Shown: positions 51,527-59,537, counted from the stretch's first letter. The stretch is 64,000 nt of DNA from Candidatus Brockarchaeota archaeon (GCA_017601225.1 JAFNIX010000012.1:1-64000); one strand, 5' to 3'. Numbers and translations: made by a program. Notes: generated from the letters alone by a model not told the origin.

Positions 51527-52066
51527 ATGACGTATTTGCCGTCAAGGATCCTGGCGAAAAAGGTTGCCTCATTAGCCGTTTTAGCAGCGCTAGCGATCTC
51601 TTCAAACTATGTTCTCCTAAGCCTACCTAACGTTAAGCTTATGGACGTGATAATTTTCGCGTCAAGCATGGCGATGGGTTTAAAGTTCGGGGCAGTTCTG
51701 GCAGTACTCATATGGATTGTCTATGGAACACTGAATCCATACGGGTTTAACCTTCCAACGCTAATCATTGTCATGTTCAGCGAAATGGTGTACGTGTTAT
51801 TCTCTAAAATACCTATGACTCTGGGGTTCAGGGCTGCTAAAGCAAGCCTTCATGATTCTCTGATTCTTGCTTCAATAGGGTTGTTTTCAACTCTAATATA
51901 CGATCTTGCGACGAATGCTTTCGTTGGGTATTTGTTCTATGGTTCTGTTATCATGGGGCTGATTACAATGAACTTCCCCATACCAATGGGTATCTTACAC
52001 GAGCTTTCCAATGCAGTACTCTTTCCTATTGCTGCACCAGTCATATACAGGGCGTTGAAAAACTAG
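51527..52066 (+). CDS. ECF transporter S-component-like membrane protein
   Basis: The hydrophobic protein has six spans and 179 residues: SLAVLAALAISSNYVLLSL, LMDVIIFASSMAMGLKFGAV, LNPYGFNLPTLIIVMFSEM, and LIYDLATNAFVGYLF. This is the pattern of the substrate-binding subunit of energy-coupling-factor vitamin or metal transporters. The ATG at 51527 was preferred to the TTG at 51503, which lies in the operator and upstream of the expected transcription start. The ATPase and T-component are not in the window. The vitamin is unknown, though the neighbouring DUF4430 gene hints at cobalamin or a related compound. Confidence 0.75.
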   Translation: MTYLPSRILAKKVASLAVLAALAISSNYVLLSLPNVKLMDVIIFASSMAMGLKFGAVLAVLIWIVYGTLNPYGFNLPTLIIVMFSEMVYVLFSKIPMTLGFRAAKASLHDSLILASIGLFSTLIYDLATNAFVGYLFYGSVIMGLITMNFPIPMGILHELSNAVLFPIAAPVIYRALKN

Positions 52067-52117
52067 GCGGATGCTTTTTTGGGGGGTTGAACCGATTGTA
52101 TGCGTATCAAGTAAAGA

Positions 52118-52126
52118 TTTAAATAC
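52118..52126 (+). promoter_or_regulatory. TATA box of the DUF4430 gene
   Basis: ATTTAAATA is centred about 26 bases before the expected transcription start, and the ATG at 52163 follows AAGGTGA. The arrangement relative to the palindrome copies that of the ECF gene. Confidence 0.5.
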
Positions 52127-52129
52127 TGC

Positions 52130-52145
52130 TTGGATAAATTGTCCA
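52130..52145. promoter_or_regulatory. Palindromic operator (site 2)
   Basis: TTGGATAAATTGTCCA differs from site 1 only by one base in the right arm and by the last base. It lies three bases after the A/T box, as site 1 does, so both genes are likely under one repressor. Confidence 0.6.
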
Positions 52146-52162
52146 GCCTAAGGTGACCGACA

Positions 52163-52660
52163 ATGTCTAAAGAACCCCCGCATTACAAGAAGTCCCTTAT
52201 ACTCATAGTTCTGATATTCACATCGCTGCTTCTCGGAGAGACGCTTTACATACTTGGTCTTAGAAGACAGTTGGATACGCTTACACAGGAGGTTGAAAAC
52301 CTGGCGAAAAGTGTTGAGCCGATTACTCTGAAGGTAAGCCTCCTCGTGAAGTATGACAACGCTACCAAGAGGTGGTTTAACAATACTGTTGTGCCCGTAG
52401 GCTGGACCCTGTTAAACCTGACCCTTTACGCTCTAGGGGGAAACGTGGATTACGAAGTGTATCCTTTCGGCGTGTTCGTCACAGGAATAGGCGGCGTGAA
52501 CCAGCATGGTAACCATTATTGGTTCTGGTATAGGTGGGACCCGGAGGCGCATGACTGGGTTCTTGGAGAAACGGGTGCAGACGCGTATGTTCTCAAGCGT
52601 GGCGACGTCTTAGCATGGTACCTGGCGGACACCAGCAGTTGGCCCCCGGCTAAGCCTTAA
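52163..52660 (+). CDS. Exported DUF4430-like protein
   Basis: A signal anchor (SLILIVLIFTSLLLGETLYI) is followed by a beta-rich domain with VTGIGGVNQHGNHYWFWYRW, then WVLGETGADAYVLKRGDVLAWYLAD, the pattern of DUF4430. That domain is related to the C-terminal part of transcobalamin/intrinsic factor and occurs in archaeal and bacterial surface proteins. The length of 165 residues matches a single-domain lipoprotein-like form, though no lipobox Cys is seen. The shared operator with an ECF S-component suggests it captures the same ligand outside the cell. Confidence 0.75.
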   Translation: MSKEPPHYKKSLILIVLIFTSLLLGETLYILGLRRQLDTLTQEVENLAKSVEPITLKVSLLVKYDNATKRWFNNTVVPVGWTLLNLTLYALGGNVDYEVYPFGVFVTGIGGVNQHGNHYWFWYRWDPEAHDWVLGETGADAYVLKRGDVLAWYLADTSSWPPAKP

Positions 52661-52700
52661 CGTTTTTCTATAGGCTCTGCAAGTCTATAGCTAGTTGTCA

Positions 52701-53309
52701 ATGCTGGAGTCTTTGAAAAGGCTTGTCCAAGAGTGTATGAAGCATCCTAAGGACTACACGCCCGGCCACGTCCTGTTGGCAATTCTACAAATAGGGGAGG
52801 GAACCGTTTCACGGGCTAAGCTTCAAAGGATGCTCGGCCTAGGCGAGGGCTCTGTTAAAAGCATGGTTAAATGCATGAAGAAATACGGTTTAATCTCCAC
52901 CTCAGCCAGCGGCAGCAGGTTAACCGGCAGGGGGATTGGGATTCTTAGGCGCGTAAGGCTTCACGTTCCAGAGCTGAGGAAAACCGGTCTATACTACTTA
53001 TCGGTTGGAAGGGTGAACTATACTGCCGTGTTAAGAGGTATCGAGCCTCTTGACGCTTTGAAGACGAGGGATATGGCTGTTAGACTTGGGGGAAGCGGAG
53101 CAGTGCTTCTAACCATGAAGGAAGGGGGTTTTAAAATACCCTATGTTGCCGAGGACCTTAGAAGCCTCTCGGTGAAAGACCATGAGGAACTGAGCAAACT
53201 GAGCCTTAAAGACAATGATTTCATACTTATTGTAGGCGGGGATGATGACCGCTCAGCCCTAGGAGCCATGGGGTCAATACTACTGGAGCTGGTCGTGCGT
53301 CAAGCTTAA
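52701..53309 (+). CDS. Winged-helix protein with DUF4443-like C-terminus
   Basis: The N-terminal HTH (HVLLAILQIGEGTVSRAKLQ, LGLGEGSVKSMVKCMKKYGL) is followed by a domain with VNYTAVLRGIEPLDALKTRD, GGSGAVLLTMKEGG and NDFILIVGGDDDRSALGAMG, resembling archaeal DUF4443 proteins. It is likely a ligand-responsive regulator. It lies between the two-operator genes and the F420-related cluster and could regulate either; that is inference. ATG 52701 was chosen; TTG 52695 is an alternative, and both are close to the start expected from an A/T box near 52670. Confidence 0.65.
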   Translation: MLESLKRLVQECMKHPKDYTPGHVLLAILQIGEGTVSRAKLQRMLGLGEGSVKSMVKCMKKYGLISTSASGSRLTGRGIGILRRVRLHVPELRKTGLYYLSVGRVNYTAVLRGIEPLDALKTRDMAVRLGGSGAVLLTMKEGGFKIPYVAEDLRSLSVKDHEELSKLSLKDNDFILIVGGDDDRSALGAMGSILLELVVRQA

Positions 53310-53336
53310 ATCCGGGCGTGGAGTATTGGCAGCAGG

Positions 53337-54179
53337 TTGACAATAGCCGTTTTAACGCATAAGCCATGCTCACACTCATCCATGCGCCTAATGGAGGAGG
53401 CGGTTAAGCTGGGTGTCGATTGCCAGCTGGTTTCATTCAGTGAAACCGCGCTTCTTTTGAAGAAGGGCGTCGTCAGGCTGAAGGTATTCCACGATAAGGG
53501 TGTTAGAAAGGTTTTCTCAAGGCCAAAAACCCTGTTAAGCCCCGTCATGCTGTACGCACTCTCGTTAACAAGGATTCTCGAGGAAGAAGGATTCTACGTG
53601 GTTAACCCGTTTAAAGGATTCATGAACACTCTGGACAAGATGATCACCTACAGGAACCTTTGTCTGAGAAAACTTCCAATACCGGATTCTCTCCTCACGC
53701 CTTCGCAGCGAAGCATTAGGGAGACGCCGCCACCCTTCTTCTTGAAGCCGATATACGGCTCAAGGGGTAGAGGAGTCAGGCTTGTTGAAAGCCTGAACAC
53801 AATCCCCATCCTTAAACCCAACGGGGCTTGGGTGGTTCAAGCCCCAGCTAGGGATCTTAATTGGGACATAAGAGTGCTCGTATTAGGCGGACGTGTGCTC
53901 GCAGCGATTAAAAGGGTTTCAAACAAGCCTGTTACAAACATATCTCAAGGAGGATCTGGAGAAGCCTTTAAAGTTGACGGGGAAGTAGCGGAACTCGCGG
54001 TCAAGGCTTCCGACTCTTTAAGCTGTGTTTTCGCAGGTGTCGACATTTCTTTCAAGAACGGCGAAGCTTTTATACTGGACGTTAACCCTCAACCAGATTT
54101 CATGGGTGTGGAGAAAGCAACCGGTGTGAACGTTGCCCGAGAGATAATCCGCCACATGCTTTCCAAGGTAGGGGAATAG
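53337..54179 (+). CDS. RimK-like ATP-grasp ligase
   Basis: This amino-acid ligase of the ATP-grasp fold carries NTLDKMITYRNLCLRKLPIP, PFFLKPIYGSRGRGVRLVE (ATP-binding loop), WVVQAPARDLNWDIRVLVLG and FILDVNPQPDFMGVEKATG (metal-binding Asn/Asp). It is followed by a nucleotidyltransferase-like gene and by cofE. A role like CofF, adding glutamate to coenzyme F420, is therefore a reasonable guess. Related enzymes act on methanopterin or lysine-carrier substrates, so the substrate is not certain. The start codon is TTG at 53337. Confidence 0.8.
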   Translation: MTIAVLTHKPCSHSSMRLMEEAVKLGVDCQLVSFSETALLLKKGVVRLKVFHDKGVRKVFSRPKTLLSPVMLYALSLTRILEEEGFYVVNPFKGFMNTLDKMITYRNLCLRKLPIPDSLLTPSQRSIRETPPPFFLKPIYGSRGRGVRLVESLNTIPILKPNGAWVVQAPARDLNWDIRVLVLGGRVLAAIKRVSNKPVTNISQGGSGEAFKVDGEVAELAVKASDSLSCVFAGVDISFKNGEAFILDVNPQPDFMGVEKATGVNVAREIIRHMLSKVGE

Positions 54180-54181
54180 TC

Positions 54182-54802
54182 TTGAGGACTACTGGCCTAG
54201 TTATTGCGCTTGGACACGGGGAGGAGGGTTTCGTGGAGCTTAGCCAGCTTGAAGGGTTTCCCATTTTCCTACACGTTGTCAGGAATATTGGGGAAGTAGC
54301 TGAGGAAGTAGCCTTGGCGGTGTCTAGGGATTCTCAGAACTTGTTTGCCGAGGCTGTTTCCCAATACGGCTTTGAAGAATGCAGCATCCTGGGTTTAAAC
54401 CATACTGAAGACGCGTTTAGCACTGTTAAAGAATGTTTGGAGAGGGTTTCAGGCGAAGTGGTTGTCACCGCACCGGCTAACGCTCCCCTCATACCTGTGG
54501 ACATACTTGCCCTGTTAGCGGAGCTTTGCGAGAAGAGGGATGCTGTGCTGGTTAGGGATGTGAAGGGGGGAGTAGACTGGCTTCTATCAGCCTACAACAG
54601 GCGGAGCTTCATGAATATTGTTGAAACAAGGAGGCCTGCTGGCTTCGAAGAACTTGTGGACGGGCTTAGGAGAGTCATGTACATAGCACACTCCGGTCTT
54701 AAAGACATCGACCCCATGCTTTTCACGAACATAAGGGTAACCCGTGCCTCAGACATACCTTTCATAGAGAAGCTCCTTAAGGGGGCTAGAAGGGGACGTT
54801 AA
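54182..54802 (+). CDS. MobA/CofC-like nucleotidyltransferase
   Basis: The 206-residue protein has the nucleotidyltransferase pattern: an N-terminal strand-loop (GLVIALGHGEEGFVELSQLE), the phrase VVVTAPANAPLIPVDILALL at the position of the metal-binding Asp strand, and DPMLFTNIRVTRASDIPFIE at the C-terminus. The typical LAGGxSxRxGxxK loop is degenerate. It lies two bases after the ATP-grasp gene and one base before cofE. CofC, which activates phospholactate in F420 synthesis, is therefore a candidate, but the altered loop leaves activity in doubt. Confidence 0.6.
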   Translation: MRTTGLVIALGHGEEGFVELSQLEGFPIFLHVVRNIGEVAEEVALAVSRDSQNLFAEAVSQYGFEECSILGLNHTEDAFSTVKECLERVSGEVVVTAPANAPLIPVDILALLAELCEKRDAVLVRDVKGGVDWLLSAYNRRSFMNIVETRRPAGFEELVDGLRRVMYIAHSGLKDIDPMLFTNIRVTRASDIPFIEKLLKGARRGR

Positions 54803-54803
54803 G

Positions 54804-55550
54804 ATGATTAGGATATTCGGGATAAAGTATGACGGCTTCATTAAAAAAGGCGATAACCTTGCTAAGATAACAATAGAGTCTCTTAAGAGAAGAGGCGTGG
54901 GGGTTGAGAACAGGGATGTGGTGACGCTCACTCACGTCGCGGTTTCAAAGGCGATGGGCTACATAATTAGGCGTAGCGAAGTCAACCCAACCCCCTTGGC
55001 GATAGCTCTCGCAGACAGGCTTCGCAAGCCGGCGGAAGAGGTGGAAATAATACTTAGAGAGAGCAGGGAAATCGTGAGGCTTTCGGGAGGGCGCATAATA
55101 ACTAGGAACAGGGGCGGTATAGTCTGTGCAAATTCCGGAATCGATTTGTCGAACGTGGATGGTGGCTTAAGCATGGCTTTTCAGCCGAGGAACCCGGATA
55201 GGGTTGCTAGGAAGATAAGGAGGCAGTTTCTAGACGAGAATGTGGATGTTGGGGTAATAATTACAGACTCCTTTGAGAGGCCCTTCAGGATGGGGCAGGT
55301 TAACATGGCGATAGGATGCTCAGGCATAGCTCCGATTAAGGATCTAAGGGGTAGAACCGACCTTTTCGGATATGTTTTAAGGTTTAAGCGGATGGCGATT
55401 GTTGACGAGCTTGCTGCTGCGAGCGAGCTTGTGACGGGTAGCTCTTCAGAAGGCTTCATAGGAGCCTTAATAAAAGGATACCTGTATGAATACTCGGATG
55501 AGGGTGTTCAAAGCATTCTGAGAAATAGGAAAACCGACTTATTCCTGTAA
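54804..55550 (+). CDS. cofE: Coenzyme F420:L-glutamate ligase
   Basis: The enzyme adds the first gamma-linked glutamates to F420-0 using GTP. Conserved segments include IKKGDNLAKI, DVVTLTHVAVSKAMG, GIVCANSGIDLSNVDGG (metal and GTP site) and VDVGVIITDSFERPFRMGQ, followed by NMAIGCSGIAPIKDLRG. The length of 248 residues is normal for archaeal CofE. The ATG follows AGGGGACG and the gene is last in the RimK-CofC-like-CofE series. Its presence shows that the organism uses F420. Confidence 0.94.
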   Translation: MIRIFGIKYDGFIKKGDNLAKITIESLKRRGVGVENRDVVTLTHVAVSKAMGYIIRRSEVNPTPLAIALADRLRKPAEEVEIILRESREIVRLSGGRIITRNRGGIVCANSGIDLSNVDGGLSMAFQPRNPDRVARKIRRQFLDENVDVGVIITDSFERPFRMGQVNMAIGCSGIAPIKDLRGRTDLFGYVLRFKRMAIVDELAAASELVTGSSSEGFIGALIKGYLYEYSDEGVQSILRNRKTDLFL

Positions 55551-55591
55551 AATCTTTAAACCTTGGAGAAACTGTTAATAACCCTTCAACC

Positions 55592-56299
55592 ATGTTTCTC
55601 AATATGGTTGAAGGAGCTCCGGTTATGCATGAAGGAGAGCTCATCGGGTTTGTTAAAAAGGAGTATGAGACAGCTAGGCTGATAGAGGTCATTCTGACAT
55701 GCGAGCCTGAGAAACAGATAGACCTTAAGGCTCTCAAGGAAGCGTTGAGAAGGCTCTCCAAGCCGCATAAGGCTCCTCCCCCTGAAGCCGCTGAACTACT
55801 GGATGAGGATTCAATACTGATCAGTAGGGCTTTGGCGAACTCGGTAGCACTGCCATTCATCAAACCGGTTATGAAAACCCTAGCCCCGGTAGAGATGTTT
55901 AAACCAATATCTGGAACCCGATACATACTTCAGATAGATGTCCCCAGCCAGGACTTGACTCTCGGTGTTGAAGACAGGCTTGCAGGCATACCTGGGTTGG
56001 CTGGCGAATGGTTCGCGGGCAAGGTTGACGGGGTGATAATCAGGAGGAGGCCCGCCTCCATAGAAGTGTCAGTCGGAACAAGGACGATGGCTCCGCGCAC
56101 CGAGGTGGCTGGCGAATGTCACACCATCTTCGACTTAAACAATGGTTTAAAAACGTTCAAAACGCTTGCTGACGCGAACATCCCGATCATGTATGGCGAC
56201 GTCATGCTCGTAGACGGGGTTCTGGATGAGAAGAAGCTAATTTTACGGGCAAGACTTGTCTTCCTGATAAGGTCTAGAGAGATGTGGGTTTTCGACTAG
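55592..56299 (+). CDS. Conserved-looking protein of unknown function (235 aa)
   Basis: The product starts MFLNMVEGAPVMHEGELIGF, has a helical middle (DLKALKEALRRLSKP, EDSILISRALANSVALPFI) and a beta-rich C-terminal half (YILQIDVPSQDLTLGVED, IEVSVGTRTMAPRTEVAGEC, YGDVMLVDGVLDEKK). An A/T box (ctttaaacc near 55557) is about 35 bases before the ATG, so the gene is real. The end overlaps the convergent nuclease gene by four bases. No family is recognised. Confidence 0.6.
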   Translation: MFLNMVEGAPVMHEGELIGFVKKEYETARLIEVILTCEPEKQIDLKALKEALRRLSKPHKAPPPEAAELLDEDSILISRALANSVALPFIKPVMKTLAPVEMFKPISGTRYILQIDVPSQDLTLGVEDRLAGIPGLAGEWFAGKVDGVIIRRRPASIEVSVGTRTMAPRTEVAGECHTIFDLNNGLKTFKTLADANIPIMYGDVMLVDGVLDEKKLILRARLVFLIRSREMWVFD

Positions 56300-56937
56300 G
56301 AAACAGGTCTAACCACGCTCGTAACGATTTCAGGGTTCTCGGAGAAGCTCCCTATTTTCCAAACAGGCAGTATTAGGCAGCCTTCTAAGACCCTTGTCTC
56401 GGAATCCAGGAAAGTAACCACCACCGGGTAAACGGCCTTCCAAGCATTCTTTTTTTCAACCAAGTACTGGGATAGAAGCCTAGATCTTTCAAGCTGGAGC
56501 CTGCAGGCTGAACGGATGTTATAGTTTCTCCTAACCCATTGCTTGCAGTCTATTGAGACAAGAATCCTCGGCGTCTCAACCAAGACGTCTATCTCCCTAA
56601 AAGTCTTTTCAAGGCTGAACCTGAAATGCTCCGTAACTCTGAATCCTTTAGCTCTGAACACTTCGGCAATGATTCTTTCAAACCCCCTCCAGTTAACCGA
56701 TTTAAAAACACTCTCGAGGCTGACTCCTGACTCAACTACGTGTTTAATAAGCATTAGGAACCCCTCCGGAAGCACTTTAAACCCCCTGTTAAGCTCAACG
56801 GCCCCACCCTCCCCGGAAAGCAGTTTTAAACACTCAACGTATCCCGAAGCCTCCTTCCTGCTCAACAGCGGCCCCTTTTCCAAAAGCCTCTTTAAAAGTC
56901 TGAGGCAAAGTGTTACGTCCCCTTCTTCCGGCGCCAT
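56296..56937 (-). CDS. Restriction-endonuclease-like (PD-(D/E)xK) protein
   Basis: The C-terminal part has GFERIIAEVFRAKGFRVTEH, then REIDVLVETPRILVSIDCKQWVR. This is the arrangement of an Mrr-like nuclease core with the Asp of IDV and the D-x-K of DCK as metal ligands. The N-terminal part is helical and unassigned. Solitary Mrr-like proteins occur in many archaea and may process DNA or act in defence. The length of 213 residues is reasonable. There is no methyltransferase partner next to it. Confidence 0.75.
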   Translation of the reverse strand: MAPEEGDVTLCLRLLKRLLEKGPLLSRKEASGYVECLKLLSGEGGAVELNRGFKVLPEGFLMLIKHVVESGVSLESVFKSVNWRGFERIIAEVFRAKGFRVTEHFRFSLEKTFREIDVLVETPRILVSIDCKQWVRRNYNIRSACRLQLERSRLLSQYLVEKKNAWKAVYPVVVTFLDSETRVLEGCLILPVWKIGSFSENPEIVTSVVRPVS

Positions 56938-56949
56938 GTTGAAGCATAG

Positions 56950-57468
56950 ATGAGGAAGAATTATATTTATGGTTTGAAACGTAGAACCGTGTTGAACGCT
57001 GCCTGGGCGCTGATGATCATAGCTCTGCTGTCGCGCATCGGGACGATGAGTAGCGATGGAGAAGTATCTATCACGGTGGTTTTGAAAGTCACCCCCTTCG
57101 ACCCCCTTGGGAAGCCTGATTTCAAGGTTTACGTAAACGGTTCTTCAAACCCATTCGGAGAAGAGCTTAAAGTAAGCTCCTCACAGCCATTGGTTCTCAA
57201 AGTCCCAAAGGGTAGCTATCTGCAGATAAGCGGGGAGCTGGAGATAGCTGGTGACTATGGTTTCTGGTACCGGTTGGACAGCGTTAACGGGTCTGGCCGC
57301 TCAATAGAGTTTAGAGCCGACCGTGATGCCACAGTCTATTTAAACTATACAACTAACCACCTGCTTACATCACCCTACTTCATAGCTGTCTACGTGCTGC
57401 TAGCACTGCTTTTCATAAGAAGAATCGTCTTGTCGCCAAAGCAGGTAAAAACGTTTAAAAAGCAGTAA
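56950..57468 (+). CDS. Membrane-anchored exported protein
   Basis: A basic N-terminus and hydrophobic segment (TVLNAAWALMIIALLSRI) are followed by a beta-rich domain (ITVVLKVTPFDPLGKPDFKV, GSYLQISGELEIAGDYGFWY), a C-terminal membrane span (SPYFIAVYVLLALLFIRRIV) and a basic tail. The protein therefore has a surface domain between two anchors or a cleaved signal and one anchor. The family is unknown. It starts 12 bases after the divergent nuclease gene and is followed closely by a kinase-like gene. Confidence 0.6.
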   Translation: MRKNYIYGLKRRTVLNAAWALMIIALLSRIGTMSSDGEVSITVVLKVTPFDPLGKPDFKVYVNGSSNPFGEELKVSSSQPLVLKVPKGSYLQISGELEIAGDYGFWYRLDSVNGSGRSIEFRADRDATVYLNYTTNHLLTSPYFIAVYVLLALLFIRRIVLSPKQVKTFKKQ

Positions 57469-57487
57469 CGTGAGAAAAGTTACAGGA

Positions 57488-58036
57488 ATGAGCAAGAGTA
57501 AGCCAATTATTCTGATTGCTGGGGAACTCGGGGCCGGTTGCACAGAGGTTGGGGAACTCGTTTCCAAGAGGCTCGGCGACATAGAGGTTTACAACACTGA
57601 GAGATTTATAAGAAGCCTGGTTTCCTCCCCGCACTTAAGTTTCCAGACTCTTGTAGCAAAATCTGTCTCAGGGGAAATAGAGATAGAGAAGGTTTTGCAG
57701 AGCATGGTTCTAGACGTTGTTAATAATGGTCCAGCAATAATAGAGGGAAGAAGCGCCCTGTTCGCATTGGCACGGGAAGTTGATTTAAAGGTCTTCCTGT
57801 ATAGCGATTTCGAGAGTAGGCTGAAACATATAGCGGAGAAAAGGAGGACTGAGGACTTGAAGCAGATAGAGGAGGATATTAAGGCTTCAGACATGGATAG
57901 GAGCAGTCTCGTTGAAAGGCTTTACCACAAGAATTGGAGAGATCCCTTATTGTACGACATTATGATAAACACTTCTAAGGTTCCCTATGAGGAAGTAGCT
58001 TCGTTCATAACAGAGGCTCTGAAGCTTAAGCGTTAA
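57488..58036 (+). CDS. Cytidylate-kinase-like protein with altered P-loop
   Basis: The product begins KPIILIAGELGAGCTEVGEL, where a Walker A would be expected; the usual Lys is replaced by Cys (G-A-G-C-T). The lid and base regions resemble cytidylate-kinase-like proteins: PAIIEGRSALFALAREVDLK, FLYSDFESRLKHIAEKRRTE, and a Tyr/Asn/Asp-rich segment LYHKNWRDPLLYDIMINTSK. The domain is complete (182 residues), but loss of the P-loop Lys may reduce or alter nucleotide use. A GTG at 57470 would extend the start by six residues. Confidence 0.65.
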   Translation: MSKSKPIILIAGELGAGCTEVGELVSKRLGDIEVYNTERFIRSLVSSPHLSFQTLVAKSVSGEIEIEKVLQSMVLDVVNNGPAIIEGRSALFALAREVDLKVFLYSDFESRLKHIAEKRRTEDLKQIEEDIKASDMDRSSLVERLYHKNWRDPLLYDIMINTSKVPYEEVASFITEALKLKR

Positions 58037-58097
58037 CTGTAATGGGACTCATGCTAAACGTTAAAGATTTATATATTACTTGACGGAACTATTACTC

Positions 58098-58247
58098 ATG
58101 AGTGGAGCTACTACTGGTGGAGAAGCTAAACCTGCACAGCCTGCACCTGCACCTGCACCAGCGCCTGCGAAGCCCCCGGCAAAGAAGGCTAAGAAGCCGG
58201 CTAAGAAAGCCAAGAAGGCCAAGAAGGCTAAGAAAACCAAGAAATAA
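58098..58247 (+). CDS. Lys/Ala/Pro-rich histone-H1-like mini-protein
   Basis: The 49-residue frame begins MSGATTGGEAKPAQPAPAPA and ends in repeated KKAKK/PAKK units (about half of the second part is Lys). It resembles the unstructured tail of histone H1 or bacterial Lys/Ala/Pro-rich nucleoid proteins, so it should coat DNA or RNA. An A/T box (atttatatatt near 58066-58076) is 27 bases before the ATG, giving a leaderless start, and no other frame uses this promoter. The tail repeats suggest variable length between strains. No globular domain is present. Confidence 0.6.
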   Translation: MSGATTGGEAKPAQPAPAPAPAPAKPPAKKAKKPAKKAKKAKKAKKTKK

Positions 58248-58290
58248 GGCCTAAAGCACATACTAAACAAATTTCTTTTTCTCCATATTC

Positions 58291-58926
58291 TCAACATATT
58301 AACTGCACAATGTCCCTAAGACTGTTTACGACAAACATGGCTCCATGAGCATCCGGCACGGGAACGCCGGGTTTAACGCATAAGATGGATATTTTAACCG
58401 CCTTAAACATGCTTTTATCATACACAGTGTCCCCGACGGCAGCAGCCTCGTTCAACGGAATAGAGTATTTTGCACACACCCTGCTTAAAACATCCATCTT
58501 CTTAGAAGGATCCACATTGATTTCTACGATACCTGTGAAAAAGCCTTTCCGGTCGAAAACCATCCTGTTGGAGACGCACTCGTCCGCAGCCAGCATTCTA
58601 CACACCCTTTCGGCAAGCACATCTAGGCCGCTTGAGACAATTACCCTTAAAATCCCCCTGCTTCCAAGCTGGTTGAAGACGGTGAGGGCCTCCGGCTTCA
58701 CCCTGACGCTGGCGAAAACCTGCTCGAAAAAAGACCTGGGCAGCCCCTTGGGCCATAGGCTGACGTCATGTTTAACGAATTCCTCATAGCTTATTTCCTC
58801 CCTGGAAAATCTTTCAAGCGCCCTCCTAGCAAGATAGTCGGTTCCCAAAAACCTGTGGACAATACGCCAACTGCTTTCCTCCTCCACGAGCGTCCCGTCC
58901 ATGTCGAAGAAAACTATTCTAACCAT
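58291..58926 (-). CDS. HAD-family phosphatase (phosphoserine-phosphatase-like)
   Basis: The product starts IVFFDMDGTLVEEESSWRIV, the HAD DxDxT motif with both Asp. ILRVIVSSGLDVLAERVCRM is motif II/III, and AAAVGDTVYDKSMFKAVKIS has the GDxxxD motif IV. The helical cap between residues 20 and 90 fits the SerB-like subclass. The enzyme is cytoplasmic and its substrate is not determinable. It overlaps the upstream membrane-protein gene by 13 bases. Confidence 0.88.
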   Translation of the reverse strand: MVRIVFFDMDGTLVEEESSWRIVHRFLGTDYLARRALERFSREEISYEEFVKHDVSLWPKGLPRSFFEQVFASVRVKPEALTVFNQLGSRGILRVIVSSGLDVLAERVCRMLAADECVSNRMVFDRKGFFTGIVEINVDPSKKMDVLSRVCAKYSIPLNEAAAVGDTVYDKSMFKAVKISILCVKPGVPVPDAHGAMFVVNSLRDIVQLIC

Positions 58927-59537
58927 TCTGTCAAGCTCATCGTTTCAACGAAGGCTGCTGCAAGCAGTAGGCTGCTCACTATTATAAGGGTTGTCAAATA
59001 TCCTTTGAGCTCCCTGTTAAACCTTTTCTCAAGGATGGCGAATAGGCCGGCTAAACCCTGGGCGGAAGCCAAGCCGTACGCTAGGAATTCAAGTATACCT
59101 GCTGGCGTGGCGAGAAGCCGGGCGGCAACCGAGAGCGAGTCCAAATTGTTTATAGTCGAGATTGCTGAAACAGCGACCCCTGTAGTTGACGAGGAGATTA
59201 TGCTGAAACCGAACCCTACCACCGGGATCATCATTACGATGCTTAGGGCAAGATTATGCACGAAAATATCCAGCGGCCCCGTGAATTTCATGGTTTCCGA
59301 AACCGAAGCGTATATTTCCTCTGCAAAAGATCTATCCAAGCGGATTGTGGATGAAATTAGGAATATTATTGAAAAAAGGAAAACCGTGATTGGGAAAAGG
59401 CCCCATTTCGTGTGGAGAAACGGGGAAAATGCCCCAATGTTTCCACTACGCTTGTGGATGACGCTTATTTTTTCAACAGCACGCAACCTGGGCGTCCTAA
59501 ACCACCTAAAAATATAAGGTTTACTGAACGCTTCCAT
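58914..59537 (-). CDS. SpoIIM/DUF95-like membrane protein
   Basis: Four or five hydrophobic spans include LFPITVFLFSIIFLISSTI, FVHNLALSIVMMIPVVGFGF and STTGVAVSAISTINNLDSLS. The phrase LLATPAGILEFLAYGLASAQ, with the conserved HN and P-x-G-x-x-E elements, is characteristic of stage II sporulation protein M homologs, which are widespread in archaea. The ATG at 59537 was chosen; a longer frame to 59648 would overlap the divergent NUDIX gene, and a TTG at 59486 is also possible. The function in archaea is unknown. Confidence 0.8.
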   Translation of the reverse strand: MEAFSKPYIFRWFRTPRLRAVEKISVIHKRSGNIGAFSPFLHTKWGLFPITVFLFSIIFLISSTIRLDRSFAEEIYASVSETMKFTGPLDIFVHNLALSIVMMIPVVGFGFSIISSSTTGVAVSAISTINNLDSLSVAARLLATPAGILEFLAYGLASAQGLAGLFAILEKRFNRELKGYLTTLIIVSSLLLAAAFVETMSLTEWLE

